Shown: positions 35,115-49,100 of the stretch, piece by piece
Numbering within the stretch: position 1 is the first letter of the stretch
How the letters are laid out: every line of letters starts with the position of its first letter
NCBI GenBank assembly: GCA_013396995.1
Contig: VWZP01010576.1
Coordinates: 738,765 to 802,764 of the forward strand
Reading direction: 5' to 3'
Source of the DNA: Dicaeum eximium
Lineage: Eukaryota > Chordata > Aves > Passeriformes > Dicaeidae
DNA length: 64,000 bases
Made by a program: the position numbers and the translations under genes
The notes under the pieces: model-generated
What the model was told of the DNA's origin: nothing
The model's input: the letters and a program-made list of their open reading frames with translations, nothing else
Databases searched by the model: none

Positions 35115-38100
35115 CTATGACATCAGGTCTGGATCTTGTTTTACTTGAAACTTTTCTTCTGTTTCTGTGTTATCTGTTAAAAAAGTAGTGAATGAAAAAA
35201 GTGGAACTTCCCCACCGATCTTGTTACTGTTGTACTTAAATAAAAATTTATAAAAACATGAAAAGCATTCTTTATCTTTTTTAACTACTAATAATAAATA
35301 AAAGCATATTCACAGTAATCTGATTCTGTGGAAATTATCATTTCCACTGCAATTTAAAGCAGCTTAGGATCTTAGAGCACTCTAGTTCTTAATGAATGGA
35401 AATAAAATTGGCATTAGCAAGACTGCTTCTCTCTCAACTAGATACAGATTGCTGCATTATTCTATTTCAGTCTGTCCAAAACACATTTTAACCCTAGCTA
35501 ATTTTCGAAGTACAGCATCACACAGGAAGGCATTAGGATATGTTTAAAAAAAAATCATGTTGGCTGAAGCATTCATCACCTTTTGATACAGTTTTATTCA
35601 TTGCAGGGATGCTTTGAGTGTCTATGTAGCACTGTCCATATGCCCCAGAACCTGATTCTGTTCTTTTTACAGAGAATATGATGTTGGAAGGAAATTGGTT
35701 TTTCCCTGAAGTTGTTTGGAAGGTTTGGGGTGAGAGTAATTCATCACTACAAAGCCAAGCTGTTTCACCACATGATCATGTTATACCTTCCAGCCTGGTT
35801 CTGAAGTGATTTTTGCCACTCTATGCCTTTTCACAAAAACATTTCTGTAATTACAGTGTCTGAAGTCAGTTTTGGATGACAAATTCAGAACTATGCTTTT
35901 CTATTTCTTCCAAACCATCACACTGAAGGCCCACAGCTGAATTTCCTCCACATGGCAGTATTCAGGAACAAATGTCTTTCTCCTGCATCATCTAGCTTCA
36001 GCAATCCCATAGAGTCTTGGCATGATAAAGGTATCTGATGTTCCAGCTTTCAAAACTGTGAGCTTAAAATCTGCAGCTCAGCTCTGCTGTGACTCTAATG
36101 TTTGCCTTCTTTCTGTCTTGACTGCTGCAACAGGGTCAGTCCATACTCCAAGAAAGACTGACTTAAAACTCTTGGAGTGAACCTGTAACTCAGCTTGTAA
36201 CACTCATTCTGGTTGAGAATGTTCACTTGGCTTGGCTTAGAGTTCAGTGACATGACAGGGGAGTGAAGCAATGGAGACTGGAAAGGGAATTTCCATGGAA
36301 AAGGCCACAGAAGAACAGGAGCACAGATTTGCTGCTTTCTCTTTTGGGGCAATGTAAGCAGGATTAGGGCAGGAACCAAAGCTGAGAGTCTCAAGATGAA
36401 AGTGCTGATGCACAGCAGCCGCCATCCCAGGGCTGTTGGCTGTGTTGCCATCAAGCTGCCACAGACACATCAGAGAACCCTTCTTGGGACCACCTGACAG
36501 GAAGGCAGCACCCCAGCAAACTCCCAGAGCACCTTGGATCACCTTGGAACCACGACAGAGACAGCTGTGGCTGCCCAGGGCCCTGCTGACAGGCTGGGGT
36601 ATAGCAAAGGCAGCATTTCCAGGAGCACAGCACACAGCAACATCCCAACTCTGAGGTCAATCCAGTATTTCTAATTCACCAGGACCACATGCAAAACCAC
36701 ATGGGGGATACAAAACCTACAGCTTCCTTGATCTTATGTACTAGAAAACATTTCTTCACCAAAAGGGTTATCAAGCCCTGGCAGAGGCTGCTCAGGAAGT
36801 GGTGGAGTCACCGTGCTTGGAGGTGTTTAAAAGCTGTGTGGATGTGGCCATTGGAGAGATGCTTTAGTGGTGAGCTTGACAGTACTGGGGCAACATTTTG
36901 ACTTGATGCTTTTAGAAGGCTTTTCCAAAGTAAATGACTATGAGTCTATCTGAAAAGGATACAACTCAAGTATATTCTTGGACAATAGGAAAGGTGGATG
37001 TTTTCCAGAGTTTAAGTGCTAGAAGAACAACAATACTCCACTCCCTTGCCCTCCACACAGTATATCCAAGCCAAGGCATTCAGAGTTCCTGATTATGGCA
37101 ATCCCTCACTTGCATCAAGTGTGGAAACTACTGCACTGAATAACTAGATGCATCATTCAGGATATGAAGAGTCACTCAGAGCCTATATATAGGCATGACT
37201 CACCAACCACAAAAAAGTCGTAAAACTCCTTTGCAAAAATATTTAAATAGTAATTTTTGCTGCTAAGTATTTTTCACATGATGCAGCATGATATTAGTAT
37301 AAATGAAGAAATGTGCCAGGAAGCAATAAAAGACCTTTTCTTGGTTTTGATTGGCCTGACTTTAAAAACAGATGCAACTTTGTTCAGCATTACTTAAAAA
37401 TGCTTGTTGATAATAACTGAAGACAAACACTTACCTCCTAGAGATACTTCTATTTGGCTTGGTTCAGCTGGCTCTTAAATGAAAAAAATAAAGTCAAATG
37501 AATATGAATATAGTTTTAACAAGATGAATCAGATGAGGGAAATTAAGTTTTCCCTGAATAAAGCACCTCATTTTTCTTAAACAATCAGATTCATATCTCT
37601 TTGACTGAGATAAATTTGTGTAGCTTTCTATAGTCTGCAACAAAATATAAAAAAACCCCAAACATTAATTACATTCAACTGTGTAACACTTTCTAAGAAT
37701 GGTTCACTGTGGCAGACATATCACCAAGACCCAGAACAACATAACGTGCATTTGTACAGAATACACCAAATTTGGAACAGCTTAAAGAAGCAGTCACCAC
37801 TTCTAAGCATTGTCTTTGATGGCAAGTATGTGTACTTTGGGGAAGAGTGGCAAGGTGCATAACACAGGACAAGAAGTATGCTTTAATTCCATGCTGAGTT
37901 TTCTACTATCCTTGCATGGATTGTAGATGAACAAGTTCTGAGAAAACCATTTAACCTCCTTAACACTGCAGATGTTGAGGTTCAACAGACTACAGCAAGC
38001 TCACAAACCACCAGCAGCTGATCTCCTCCCTCCCACACCTCCACATGTAAACAGAGGAACCAGTAGTTTCCTTTATAATAATTTTCATCATACAAGTGTC

Positions 38101-40194
38101 TCTTACTCTTAAAATGTTTATCAGATGTTTTCCCTTGGCTTCCCAGTTTCTTTGTGTAATGATTTATTCAGTCAATTGCAGAAGTTTCCCCACACTACAC
38201 CAACTTGGGATACACATTTTTAAAAGGTATATGAACATTTAGAAGCTGTATTGGATCAAAGCAAAGCTGCCCAACCACATTTACTTTAGTTAATTCACAG
38301 CCCAAAGCTAAGTTCTGCATTCAGACTAAGCTAGGTGATGTGTGTGCAGTCCCAGATGCAGTCTAGCAGGGGTTGCAGAGCTTGGCAGCAGGCAGAAACT
38401 CTACCCAGACCCCACTGCCAGCTATGCAGGCAAACTTCACTTGGCTGTGCATGTAGACATGCACACATCTGAGTTAGGCAGACATTAATAAATGGATGCT
38501 GAATTGCCTTTACACATTGTCCCTACTAATCTTTCTTTCCAGTTCACTCATCATCTGTAAAAGTCAAATCAAGGAACACACCAATGACACAGCTTGAAGA
38601 AAGCAGAGCCACTTTCCACTAAAGTTTAACAGCTATTAAGGTGTTTCACACCATTTTTCAGAATGAAATAGCTCATCATGAGCACCTTATACCTAGGACA
38701 TGACTGCTAATGATATCTGCCAATAAGATGCAGAACTCCATAGCCCACCCCTCCTGCAAGGACACGTGTCACACTCTGCATCACCTGGTAGTACTGTGGC
38801 TGCTGCTGCTGCTGGTGCTGCTGCTGGTGCTTCTGCTTCTGCTTCAGCTTCTTCTAGCAGCTCTAGGATTAGAAATGATCATTGTTTCACTTCACAATGA
38901 AAATGGCTCACATGCAACACAAGGACAACCTCTGAATCTGCAAATCCTGAAACTTGTCACATGAACAGGTTACGAACACTGTGATTGAGATGCAGTTCCA
39001 TTTTTCTGTTACAGGAAAAACATTCCCAGTCTTGCCTGCAAGCACCAAAAAATTCCCCTTAGGTTTCCACATGTTCTTTAGATGAAGAATAACACATCAT
39101 ACTTATAAGCAGCTGCCTTGGAGCCTTTCAATCGTTCATGTTGGCATCCATCAGTGTAAGATCATTTTGATCATAATTAGTGGGCATAGATAATGCCCAA
39201 ACCTCATGTGGTCCATGACCAATCTGCTCCCCCAGTCCCAACACACATTGACAACTTTTGCTGAACTGACAACAGTTCAATGGATTCTTTCATTTCTAAC
39301 TGAATTCCCTGGAAATACTATTCCACATTTACTTGCCTGGAAGGCTCCCCCTTGCAAAGAGACCTCTCTCCCACCTCAGAAGTGCACCTAGGTCTGTGAG
39401 CAGGGCAGTGGGAGTTACTGGCTACAGTATCTCCTTGAGAACATCTCATACTTGCAGTGCATAGACCTCAGCTGGTGAGCTGAATACACTGGTGGCTGAA
39501 TGTATGTGGACAAACACTGGGTTGCTAAGGCTCAAGCTGGGTAAGGCCAATTTGTGACAGGTTATTTGGTCTCTGAATTTCTAATCTGACTTTGGCTCAC
39601 ACAGAACATGATACAAGGGACACATCTAACAACCAGGTCACAATTCTTTTAGCAAACTTTCTCTCCCACTAGCCTAAACAATTTCATTATCAGGGCCAAA
39701 CTGGCCATGGCACTGCAGCTAACTACAGTCTGCCTCTCTAAAAAGTTATACTTTCAGCAGAATGCAGAATTTTTCACTGGAACAAGGTTGTGCAGTGACT
39801 GGAAAGCTCTTGCTTACTAACTGCTACTGTGATGGATTTAAACCTACAACATAGGAACTCTCATGTAAGTGTGTTGCTCAATCAGGATCCTAAATGTCTT
39901 TGGGACTCTGCAGCTGAAAAATACAAAATCAGAGTCTTGCATTTTCATATCAAGTCAATGCTAATCTTATGCTGTTAAATGTAAATTTATCTCCCTGCCC
40001 TCAAGTTAACTGTACATATATGTTTAGTCAGGAAATCTTAATGAGAAATACACAGGGAAGAGTTATACAGAGATCTTAACAACTTGGGGCCTCTGCCATT
40101 AAGACACAAGGTAGGTTAGTAGGGTGCAGAAATACATTTGTCATCAGTGTCTCATAAGTACTTACTATTGTTAATCACAAGTCCTGGAAAAGGT
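35115..40194 (-). CDS. GTF2I: GTF2I C-terminal tail (exons 40194-40166, 37473-37435, 35173-35115)
   Basis: Three small exons encode RPFPGLVINN, KPAEPSQIEVSLG and DNTETEEKFQVKQDPDLMS, then TAG. They match the human tail in order, including the SUMO-site-like VKQD (human IKQE). A human segment between these exons (QLVDQSESEGPVIQ, from memory) has no counterpart I could find. The three exons join in frame without it. Confidence 0.88.
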
Positions 40195-43100
40195 CTGTAA
40201 AAAAAAAAAAAATTACTGATTCTAAAATGCACTGCATGGCATTTCCTCCCAATGTAACCTCCCCATACCTTCTGTAACAAAGGTCATGCTAAAGAATGAA
40301 AAGAAAGTCAAGGACAACAGAAGGAATAGCAGCTCTCGGGCACTTTGGCTCTTCAAAATTAGCATTTTGAGAAGTAACATGTATGGGAAGAGCTAAACCC
40401 TTCCCTTGGTCACTGCTGCTTAGCAGGGGTTCAGCTCTTCTTCAGGGGTTCAATTCAAAAACACAACAAAGTCCTTTAGGTTAGAATATGTCATGATTAA
40501 GGGTTGAGAATTCAGACCTCTTAGTAAAATCTATTTAAGAAATTTCTCTTTCTAAGATAAACTAAAGCTTTTAAACTCCTGTGAAGTCATCTATGATTTG
40601 ACAGGTTACAGAAACGTATCAATTTTCATTTTCAACTCCTCCTTAGAATGATTCCAAAGTTTGATCTGTTCTGCTTCAATGCATACAAATTAACACTGGA
40701 TATGTGTGTGTGTGTCTGTGGAGATATACACATACAAATGAAATTCCTTTATACTGTAATTGGACAATATTGTATTTTTAAATATTGAATAGAAACCAAT
40801 GAGCTCTGGACTTGTCTCAAAACTTGATATTATGACTGGGAGAGCAAGGCCCAGAAAACTATAGTACTTTTTTACATATTATGATTAGATTTCAACTCAA
40901 AAGACAGCTTACTATAGTATGCAGTATTAGTAATATGCCTTTTGTCATACTAAATTGGACATGTCCTCTTTAATTCATGCTAGGAACATCTGGGCTTCAT
41001 TTGACCTGACATACTGTTATCCAAAAAGAGCCAACACCTATTTAAAGATGTACTACAACTTCTATTTTCTCACATTTATTCCAGCTATGGGGCTATACTC
41101 AATCTAATTAATGGCCACTACATACCTAATGACAGTGAACTTGATAAACTCTGCTGCTTCCAAAATCTTCCTCATTGAGCTGAGTTCCAGATAACTGGGT
41201 GCTTTAAATGCCACACCTGGAGGCATTCCATCCACCAACACACAGCCAGGGTTGTTAGTGATTTTTCTGTATGGAACTTTCACAGGAAAATTCATACCAG
41301 TGGCTTCACCTAAGTGAGAGAGGTCGTGTTTATTTTCAAGCCTACAATATTTATGATTACACTGAAGAAAAAGTCCTCAGATGATTAAGAAACAAAATTC
41401 AAGCCATGCTTTCTATCAGATCTGAAACTATGAAAATTCATTTGACAATGAAACGATTAGTGTTAGAAATGAGGTTCTGGATTACACTCATGAACAGTAC
41501 TATGAGAGCATTAGTCACAACTCCAACTCTGACAGTTCAGCATAAGAAGAACACAGATTCTGCTCTTAGAGAATGGTATAGAACAGGACATAAAAGGAGA
41601 CAGCTACATGAAGGAAAACAAAGCATTTCCTGCAATGCTATGAAAAGCAATTCAAAACAGCACAAGTGAAGGAATTTCAGATAAGGAAACCCAGGTCATT
41701 ACTACTGTACAATGTAAAGTAAAAAAAAACCAAAACTGTACACAGCAAAAAGGTTAAATTGCATTTTTAAAATTACTCTAATCCCAACTATTAAGAGGTC
41801 AGGATTATGAAGCCCTGAGAAGAACCATGGACTGCCAGCAAAATAAATACTTCATCCATGTTGATGTAGAAAAAAGGAAAAGGGAAGGGGAACCATGAAG
41901 CAATCTAGACTCTTAGGACTTTGTTTAAGACACCAAACTGTTTACATCACTTACAAAAAGTTTTTTGGAGTCAAAGCACAACATTCATATACAATTCTCA
42001 AATTTATTCATTTTAATGACCATATATATAATTCACTGTGAGTGATTATTCATTCAGTAACTGCAGTATGAACAACACTAATTGCACTCACACCTATATA
42101 AAAATGGGGAGTAAGAAGCAATTACCAAATTTCTGGCTAAAAAGATCATTTACTTGCTCTCTCAATTGTCTGGCATTTTCTGCTCTTGTTGGTCGCTCAC
42201 TTTCATCATCTGGAAGAAATTGTTAGAATAGCATGAGAATTAGGCACAAATTTTCCCCCCTGAAGCTTGTTTATCCCTGCATGTTTACTCAAAGCAGGTA
42301 TACCCAAGAGCTTCTAAACAGGTGCTGTCTTTGCTCCTCATTTTGGTAGTAACACTGAATTGTAGAAATACACAAAAATAGATGGTTGCTAAGAAATTAC
42401 AGATTCCTAGAATGATTTGGTTTGCAAGAGACCTTGAAGATCATCCAGTTCCAAACCCCTGCCATGGGCAGGGACACCTTCCACTAGACCAGGCTGACCC
42501 AAGCCCCACTCAACCTGGCCCTGAACACTTCCAGGGATGAATCTATAAATTTCTAGAGATGATTTTGTAAAGTAATTTAAACCAACAAATTGTATTTTAC
42601 TTGGAACATAGAATGGTATGTAAAGGTAGAAGCATTCAGTAGATGGCCATAGCATGCAACAAAAAAGCAGTAATTGGTGTTAAGACAAAGTAGTTCAGCT
42701 TGCATGGTCATTCACCTCAGTTCAAGTACTGACACCTGGAAGTTGCCAACAACTGCAAATCAGTATTTAATTTATTGCATCATAAAAATGTGGATACTTC
42801 TTAACAGGTGGTTGGACTAAGAATATTCTGGAGATGTCACTGATGAGATATTAAAGAGTATTACATAATATTTAACATCTCAGCAAAACCAAAAGGTAAC
42901 TTATGTTCTTTCTTGACTAAACTTCTATTTCAGCAAACCAGCTTGACTGTAGGAAAATATCAAACTAAGCAGATATCATGAAGAATATAAGCACAAGTTT
43001 CATGATGTGAAACCAGCCAGTATACACACCTGGTAAGCTTACTTGTACAATGTTTAGGTCTTCAACACCTGCAGCTGTTTTCGCTGCTGTGTTTTCTGTG

Positions 43101-46100
43101 GTCCTTGCTGTATTGGCGTTACTGGAGGAATTATTTTTTCCTAAGAGGATTAATTTAGAAAATATTTATAGAGAGCTCAAAATCTTCAGTCTCATCTATA
43201 AAGAAAATATTGCAAAACAACAAGTATTGGCAAAGTTTTAAAAGAGGACCTAGTTTCAGTTTCATAATGGGAGCGTTTATTCCACGCCCTACTGACCTGA
43301 CTCAATTTTCTACTGGCTATCTCCACTCCTGTCTCTGGTGTGTGTGTCATTTATATGATCTACATACCAGGAGCAAATAATTTATCACTACACATTAATA
43401 ACTCCTGTGAATCCTACATTACTGGCTACATTTTGATAGCATTAGAGGCACAATTATTTGCAAATAACTTTAAAAAATTAATACTCCATTGTAAGAGCCA
43501 TATTTAAACTGTAACTGGTAAGTGCTTCTCAAAGCAAACAAGCAAACATACCAACCAACTGCAATGTTGAATAAATCTTTCAGGAATTTATTAACACCAT
43601 GCTGCTCTCATAATTAATATTTAACCTTTGAAATTAACTGTTATCTAGAAAGTTAAGCAGTTGCAAAATTCACCTTCGGGACTTCCAGCAGAACTGTCTT
43701 TGATAGCTGCCTCAAGCACCTCAGGCCTGCAAACAGATTGAACATTTTACATACAATAATAAAATTATAACATCAACATTAAAGAAAATCCCATTTTCTA
43801 AAAATGGTAACTAAGTGATATCTCCTCAGCCAGTCAGTCAAGAATGCAATGACTGAGAGGCTCCATAACTTAACAGAATCTTAGACTGATTTGGGTTGGA
43901 AGGAGCCTAAAGGCCATCCAGTTTCTTGCCCCTGCCATGGGCAGGGACACCTTCTACTAGACCAGGATGGTCAAAACCCCATCCAGCCTGGCCTCCAGCA
44001 GTTCTAGGGATGGGGCAGCCACAGCTTCTCTTGGCAACCCGGGTCAGGGCCTTGCCACCCTCCCAGTGAAAATTTCTTCCAAACATCTAATTTAACACTG
44101 CCCTCTGTCAGTTTAAAGCCATTCTCCCTTGTTCTATCACCATATGTCCTTGTCACTTCTCTTCCCACTGTTTCTGCACTGGCACAGGACTACCTAAACC
44201 TGTTCTAGGTAAAAGAAAGAAAATTCTTACAGCCCTCATTAAAATAATCTCCCCTCCTCAGTTCTCAGTACAAAACCAGCAAGCTCTATGAGTAGTCCAT
44301 AAGTGGTGCCTGCAGTAGGAACTAAACCAGCGATGTGCTAATTGTGATGGATTAAGAAATAAGGACTTGCTCTTCCTCTCACAACAAAGTCTAAGAATCT
44401 TTCAGAACAAAGAGATTATTGTATCTTGTTTCACTTGCACAAGAGCTTTCTGACCATTTCCTCAAGTACTAAAAATACTCCAGTATGTATTTTATAGGGT
44501 AATTTAGCAACTTGGCAACACAATTTCATTTTTTGGTCTACATTTCAATTCTCACAGAACAGATTATCAAAGGCATATGGGAGCCTTACTTTTTAATAAT
44601 AAATTTTATTTTGGGTTTATTTCTCAGGATCTTCTCTAGTCTAGGAATCCCAAAAGTTGTAGGCTGGCGGAAGGGCACCCCCTCAGGTAGTCCTTCCACA
44701 TAGAAATCATCTGGGAAGGAATCAAACAGTGCATATGGCACCTTCACTGGCCCACTGCGTCCCAGCGCTTCCCCTGAAATACAACAGAGAAATAAGGGAC
44801 AGTTAGGCAACAGCTGTGTATAGGAATAGAATACCTCTGGTATAAATGGAACAGACTAGTTGGCACATACACACTCTATGAGGTAGAATCAGCAGGCTTT
44901 GCCTTTTTTGATGACAGCTATGAGTATGCAGGAAGAAAATTAACAGTTTCAAATGTAACTCATTCTGTTGCAGTAAATCTCACTGTAATTTGCTGAAAAT
45001 TAGTAATTTGCATCCAGCTCATGGCACTGGCTTGGTCTGTATACAAGACTATCCTATCTGTATGCCATGTTTGTCTTAGGCTGCAAATGCAAGATGTGGC
45101 TGGGGGTGTGTATTCTACTGCCTTCTGTTACAGGTGGTGCAGTTATGTTCTGTTCATTGGGCCACCTGTTAAAACCACCTGGGGCAGTGCTCTTTATCTC
45201 TTCCATGACCATCCTCCTTCCAGGGAGATCTCTTCTGTTAATGGGTCATTGAGTCTCACATGACTGATAAAATTACATCATCCTATTGGGACATGCTCTG
45301 CCCAGGGGGAGGAGCCAAGCATTCCTACCTGGATAGAATCTGANCCTATTTCAAGAGAGGCTCCTGCCTTCCTTAGCAGACACCTGGCTTTTCAAACCAA
45401 GACACACTTTGTTGTAAGGCAATGCATTCTGCCTCCTTCTCTTCTAGAGAACAGCACTAAGGACAGGTGAGATTAGTGCTCTTGTTCAAAAACCCACACT
45501 CAGACAAGTAATGAGAAGCTGTTACTTCCAAAAGTCACCAGTTTTCAAACAGCCTGCACTAGAAGAAGTGCTGGAATATAATGGAGCACATTTCTCCAGA
45601 TATCACCCATAACCTGTTTTGAGTGATGCAGAGTCATACAAAGTCCTATTTATAAGCAGAGTGATGAAAGCTTAAAATGATGTGCCATTATTTGGAATCA
45701 CTCTGTGGATCATTAAAAAATTGCAATCCAACTACAACTTCTCCATTTTCAAACCCAAGTAAAATAACTAGTGGAAATGTGACACTGGATTGCAAGTACA
45801 TGAGAATGAATTCAGATGGGAAAATGTAAGGTACACAAGGATTGCAGGACCTCTGGAATAAACATATGCACACCTCTCATACATCTATCTAACTGCATGT
45901 AAGAAAGACATCTCAGTAAAAAAGAATCAATAAACATACCACATTTTTCATTAAAAAGATTTTCAACTTTCTGCTTTAAGTCAGTGATTTTGGCATTCCA
46001 TGTCTCTGCAAGGAAGAAATTGGAAGAATTAGAACAACACTCACACAATGAATCAGTCTTTGAATAACATTTTAGCAAATGTTTAATAAATTATTATGCT

Positions 46101-49100
46101 TGATAAGCAATTTACTGTGGCAGTAAAAATGTGCAAAATGGCTTTCATTCTGCAGAACTATAACCACATTAATAACCAATAAACCTTCATTTTCCTGAAG
46201 CTTTGAAAGATACTGCCACTAAATAAAACAAAGGTGATTAAAAGCGAAATTAATCCAAGAGTGAGCCAAATTTACTATAAGATTGTATAAAATTTACTCA
46301 TCTGAACCAGCACCCAAAACAGTGGCAGAAAGTTACCCATATGTTCAGTGAGGAGGCCCTGAAACACATGCCTCTGTCCTGAGAACTTAAATCTCCAGCA
46401 GTTTTACTTTAGTGAAGAGATTAAATGTCCATCTAGATAGGCATTTTGTTTCTGACAGCCATCAGTGCAATTTCTAAACCAGTTCACTCACGGCTGCACT
46501 GAGTGGGCCAAGGCTGGTCTACAAAACTAAAACCTCAGTCTAAAGTTTAAAAAAGTTGTAGATAAAAAACCAAAACCCTAAGTCTAACAGCAACAGGAAA
46601 GAAAACTGTATGCAACTCTGAATACGAATACCACCCATGCCAAATCAGTATCTCATTCTCATTGGCTTGGTGGGAGTAACTAATTCCTTACTTATACGTT
46701 TTTTGACCATGCAGCTAAAAAGAAAGCATAGGGAACAAAAAATGCCTACACAAATATAAGCAAAAAGCTCTACTGAGACATAGAACTACTTAGAATTACT
46801 TTGAATGCAGTCACTCATCTCACTTGACAATGAAGGATTTTTCTGGATTGCAAATTTACCCTACTTTCAATACTGAGATTTCTGTTCCAGAGCACTGCAC
46901 TAACAGGCCTGGGCCTCCAAGGCCAAAAAGCTCTGGCCTACATTCATAAACACAACCACATGACTTTCAGTCCTGTGCAGCTTTTCCTTTACTGATTTTC
47001 CAGAACTGGAGAGGTCAATCATGGCAATCATGCATAATCAGCTCTGACAGATCATGGCTTACTAATGTTAGTTCAAATCCCTCCTGGTCCCTACCCCCCA
47101 CCTAGGTATCTCTGCACAGTGGTGTCAATATTTCAAATTTGTGGAGGGTTTGTGAAATTTATGCACATCTCAGCTGGGTTTATGCACTTAGTGGTACTTT
47201 GCACCAGAAAAGTCCTTCAAGAGTCTGCAGCATTGTGCAGTAACACACCAGCAAAAATCTAAAACTGACTCTGCATTGAATCAATAATATCTAATGGATC
47301 TGGGCTGCACTGGTACAGCATACTCCACATATCATCCAGGATTTGTCTGCTGCAGATCACTACACATAATGAAGAATTGAATGCACACAAAATTGAGAAC
47401 TTCAGTCATTCACGAACTGTACATCAGAACATGAACTCAAAATATCTGATATGTAATCCAGATGTTCCATACCAACATTAAAGGAATGCATGTGTGCTGA
47501 TTCCCCCAACACTTACCAAAAGAAAACTCTCTTCCTTGTTGCTTCACATTTGCACTGGAGCCACTGGTAGGAGACTTAGTTTGTGCATTTGTGGTTTGAA
47601 CTTTTTTAGGACCTATGAAGAGACATTACATATATAAGGCAAGAGAGCAGAAAGAAGACATCATACAAAAAGAATAATGCATCAAACTTGATTACTAGAG
47701 AAATCTTCAATTCTGAATCAAGAATTGAGTAGAATTTTAAAAAGCCTTTAGGAGTTCTAGAGTTGTACTTAAGCATTTAATGCTACTGACAACATCTGTG
47801 ATCTCTCTGCTCAGGACCGCATCAGTTCCAGCATCTCTGCTTGGAATAATGGGCCCAAGCAAAATTTTATCTAAGCATCATCTACACAGTATCCAGTTTG
47901 TTTCAGAAATGAAAAATAAAGTTGTTTTTATATTGAAGTGTATCTGGAGCCTTCAAGTGGAACAGAGTTTGCTACATGAGGTGTATGTTACTTATGGGCT
48001 ATGAAAGCTTAGAAAAAAAAAGAAAATATAGAACAATATAATAAAGGAACATCAGAAGAATATTTAAGGGTATTTCTTCCATACTGTCTTCAAGAGTAAC
48101 TTCAATTTCTGGGACACTTGAATTCTCTGAAGAACTTCGTGACCTTTTGGAATTCCTTGGACTAATTCCTGGAAGCCAAAAGAACACAAGGTGTAAAGCA
48201 CAAATTTTGCACACCTAACAAAGGAACAGCTGTATCCTAAAAATTCTTACAGACTGAACTAAGTAGACTCTGCACAGTAAAACCTGAACAATACAGTGAT
48301 GCTCACAATCTTAAAAATCTTAAAAAGTACGTTTAGTGCTCTTGAAAAAGACACACCTAGATTTTCCACTAATTCAGACCAAAAGACTTCGTTTTTTCTA
48401 ACTGTGAAGGAGAGTCTTGCTACTTTTTATTATCTAAAACCCCCCAAAATTACTAACATCTGAATTTTCTACAGAAAAGATTTTTTTTATTCTTTTCTTA
48501 TAAAACACCATTATTATTTACAGCAGTTCACAGCTCTCAGTTAAAAATGTTTGAAGCCATTAAAAGTGAAATAAAAGTTGTCAAAATTGAAAAAAAATCC
48601 ATTTTCTGTACTAAAATAGTCAAGTAAAAAAGCAGATACATTTATGGGTTGAGTGTCTTTCTCAAGCAACAGCAGATTTAGAGGTTACTGTGCTAGATCA
48701 TCTTAAATAATGCCTTTTATTTCCAACACCTGTATTTTTCAACCACAAAGATCTCTCAGGCTTCTAGGGAAGCAGAAAGGAAGTATTTACAAATGGATGG
48801 CAGCAAATAATATTTAATTGTTTACCTTTTTTCTTTAGTTTACTAGCCAGTCTTAGAGGCAAATGGGGAATGATAAGGTCAAGCCTAGGAGTTGAACAGA
48901 AAAAATCCAATCAATTGCAAGACAAATACAGCAAAAAGTTACCAATTTCTTGGAATTCAGTTGAGTTCCAGTTCACAAAACATCAGCTCTCTACAAGGAA
49001 ATTCTGTTAGAAGCATGGATGACTCTCCATCTACTATAACCACAAAAAAAATAGAAAACATAAAGCTGTATTTTCTATTCTGCAATTTTCTTCTGGGTTT

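Noticed and set aside
38710..38961. Leucine-rich frame resembling a membrane segment
   Set aside because: The leucines come from a CTG/CTT trinucleotide repeat in an intron.
43030..43140. Internal donor caa/gtaagc in a GTF2I linker exon
   Set aside because: Using it would join the next exon out of phase. The gtgtgt donor at the exon end restores the conserved VSLPDDE reading.
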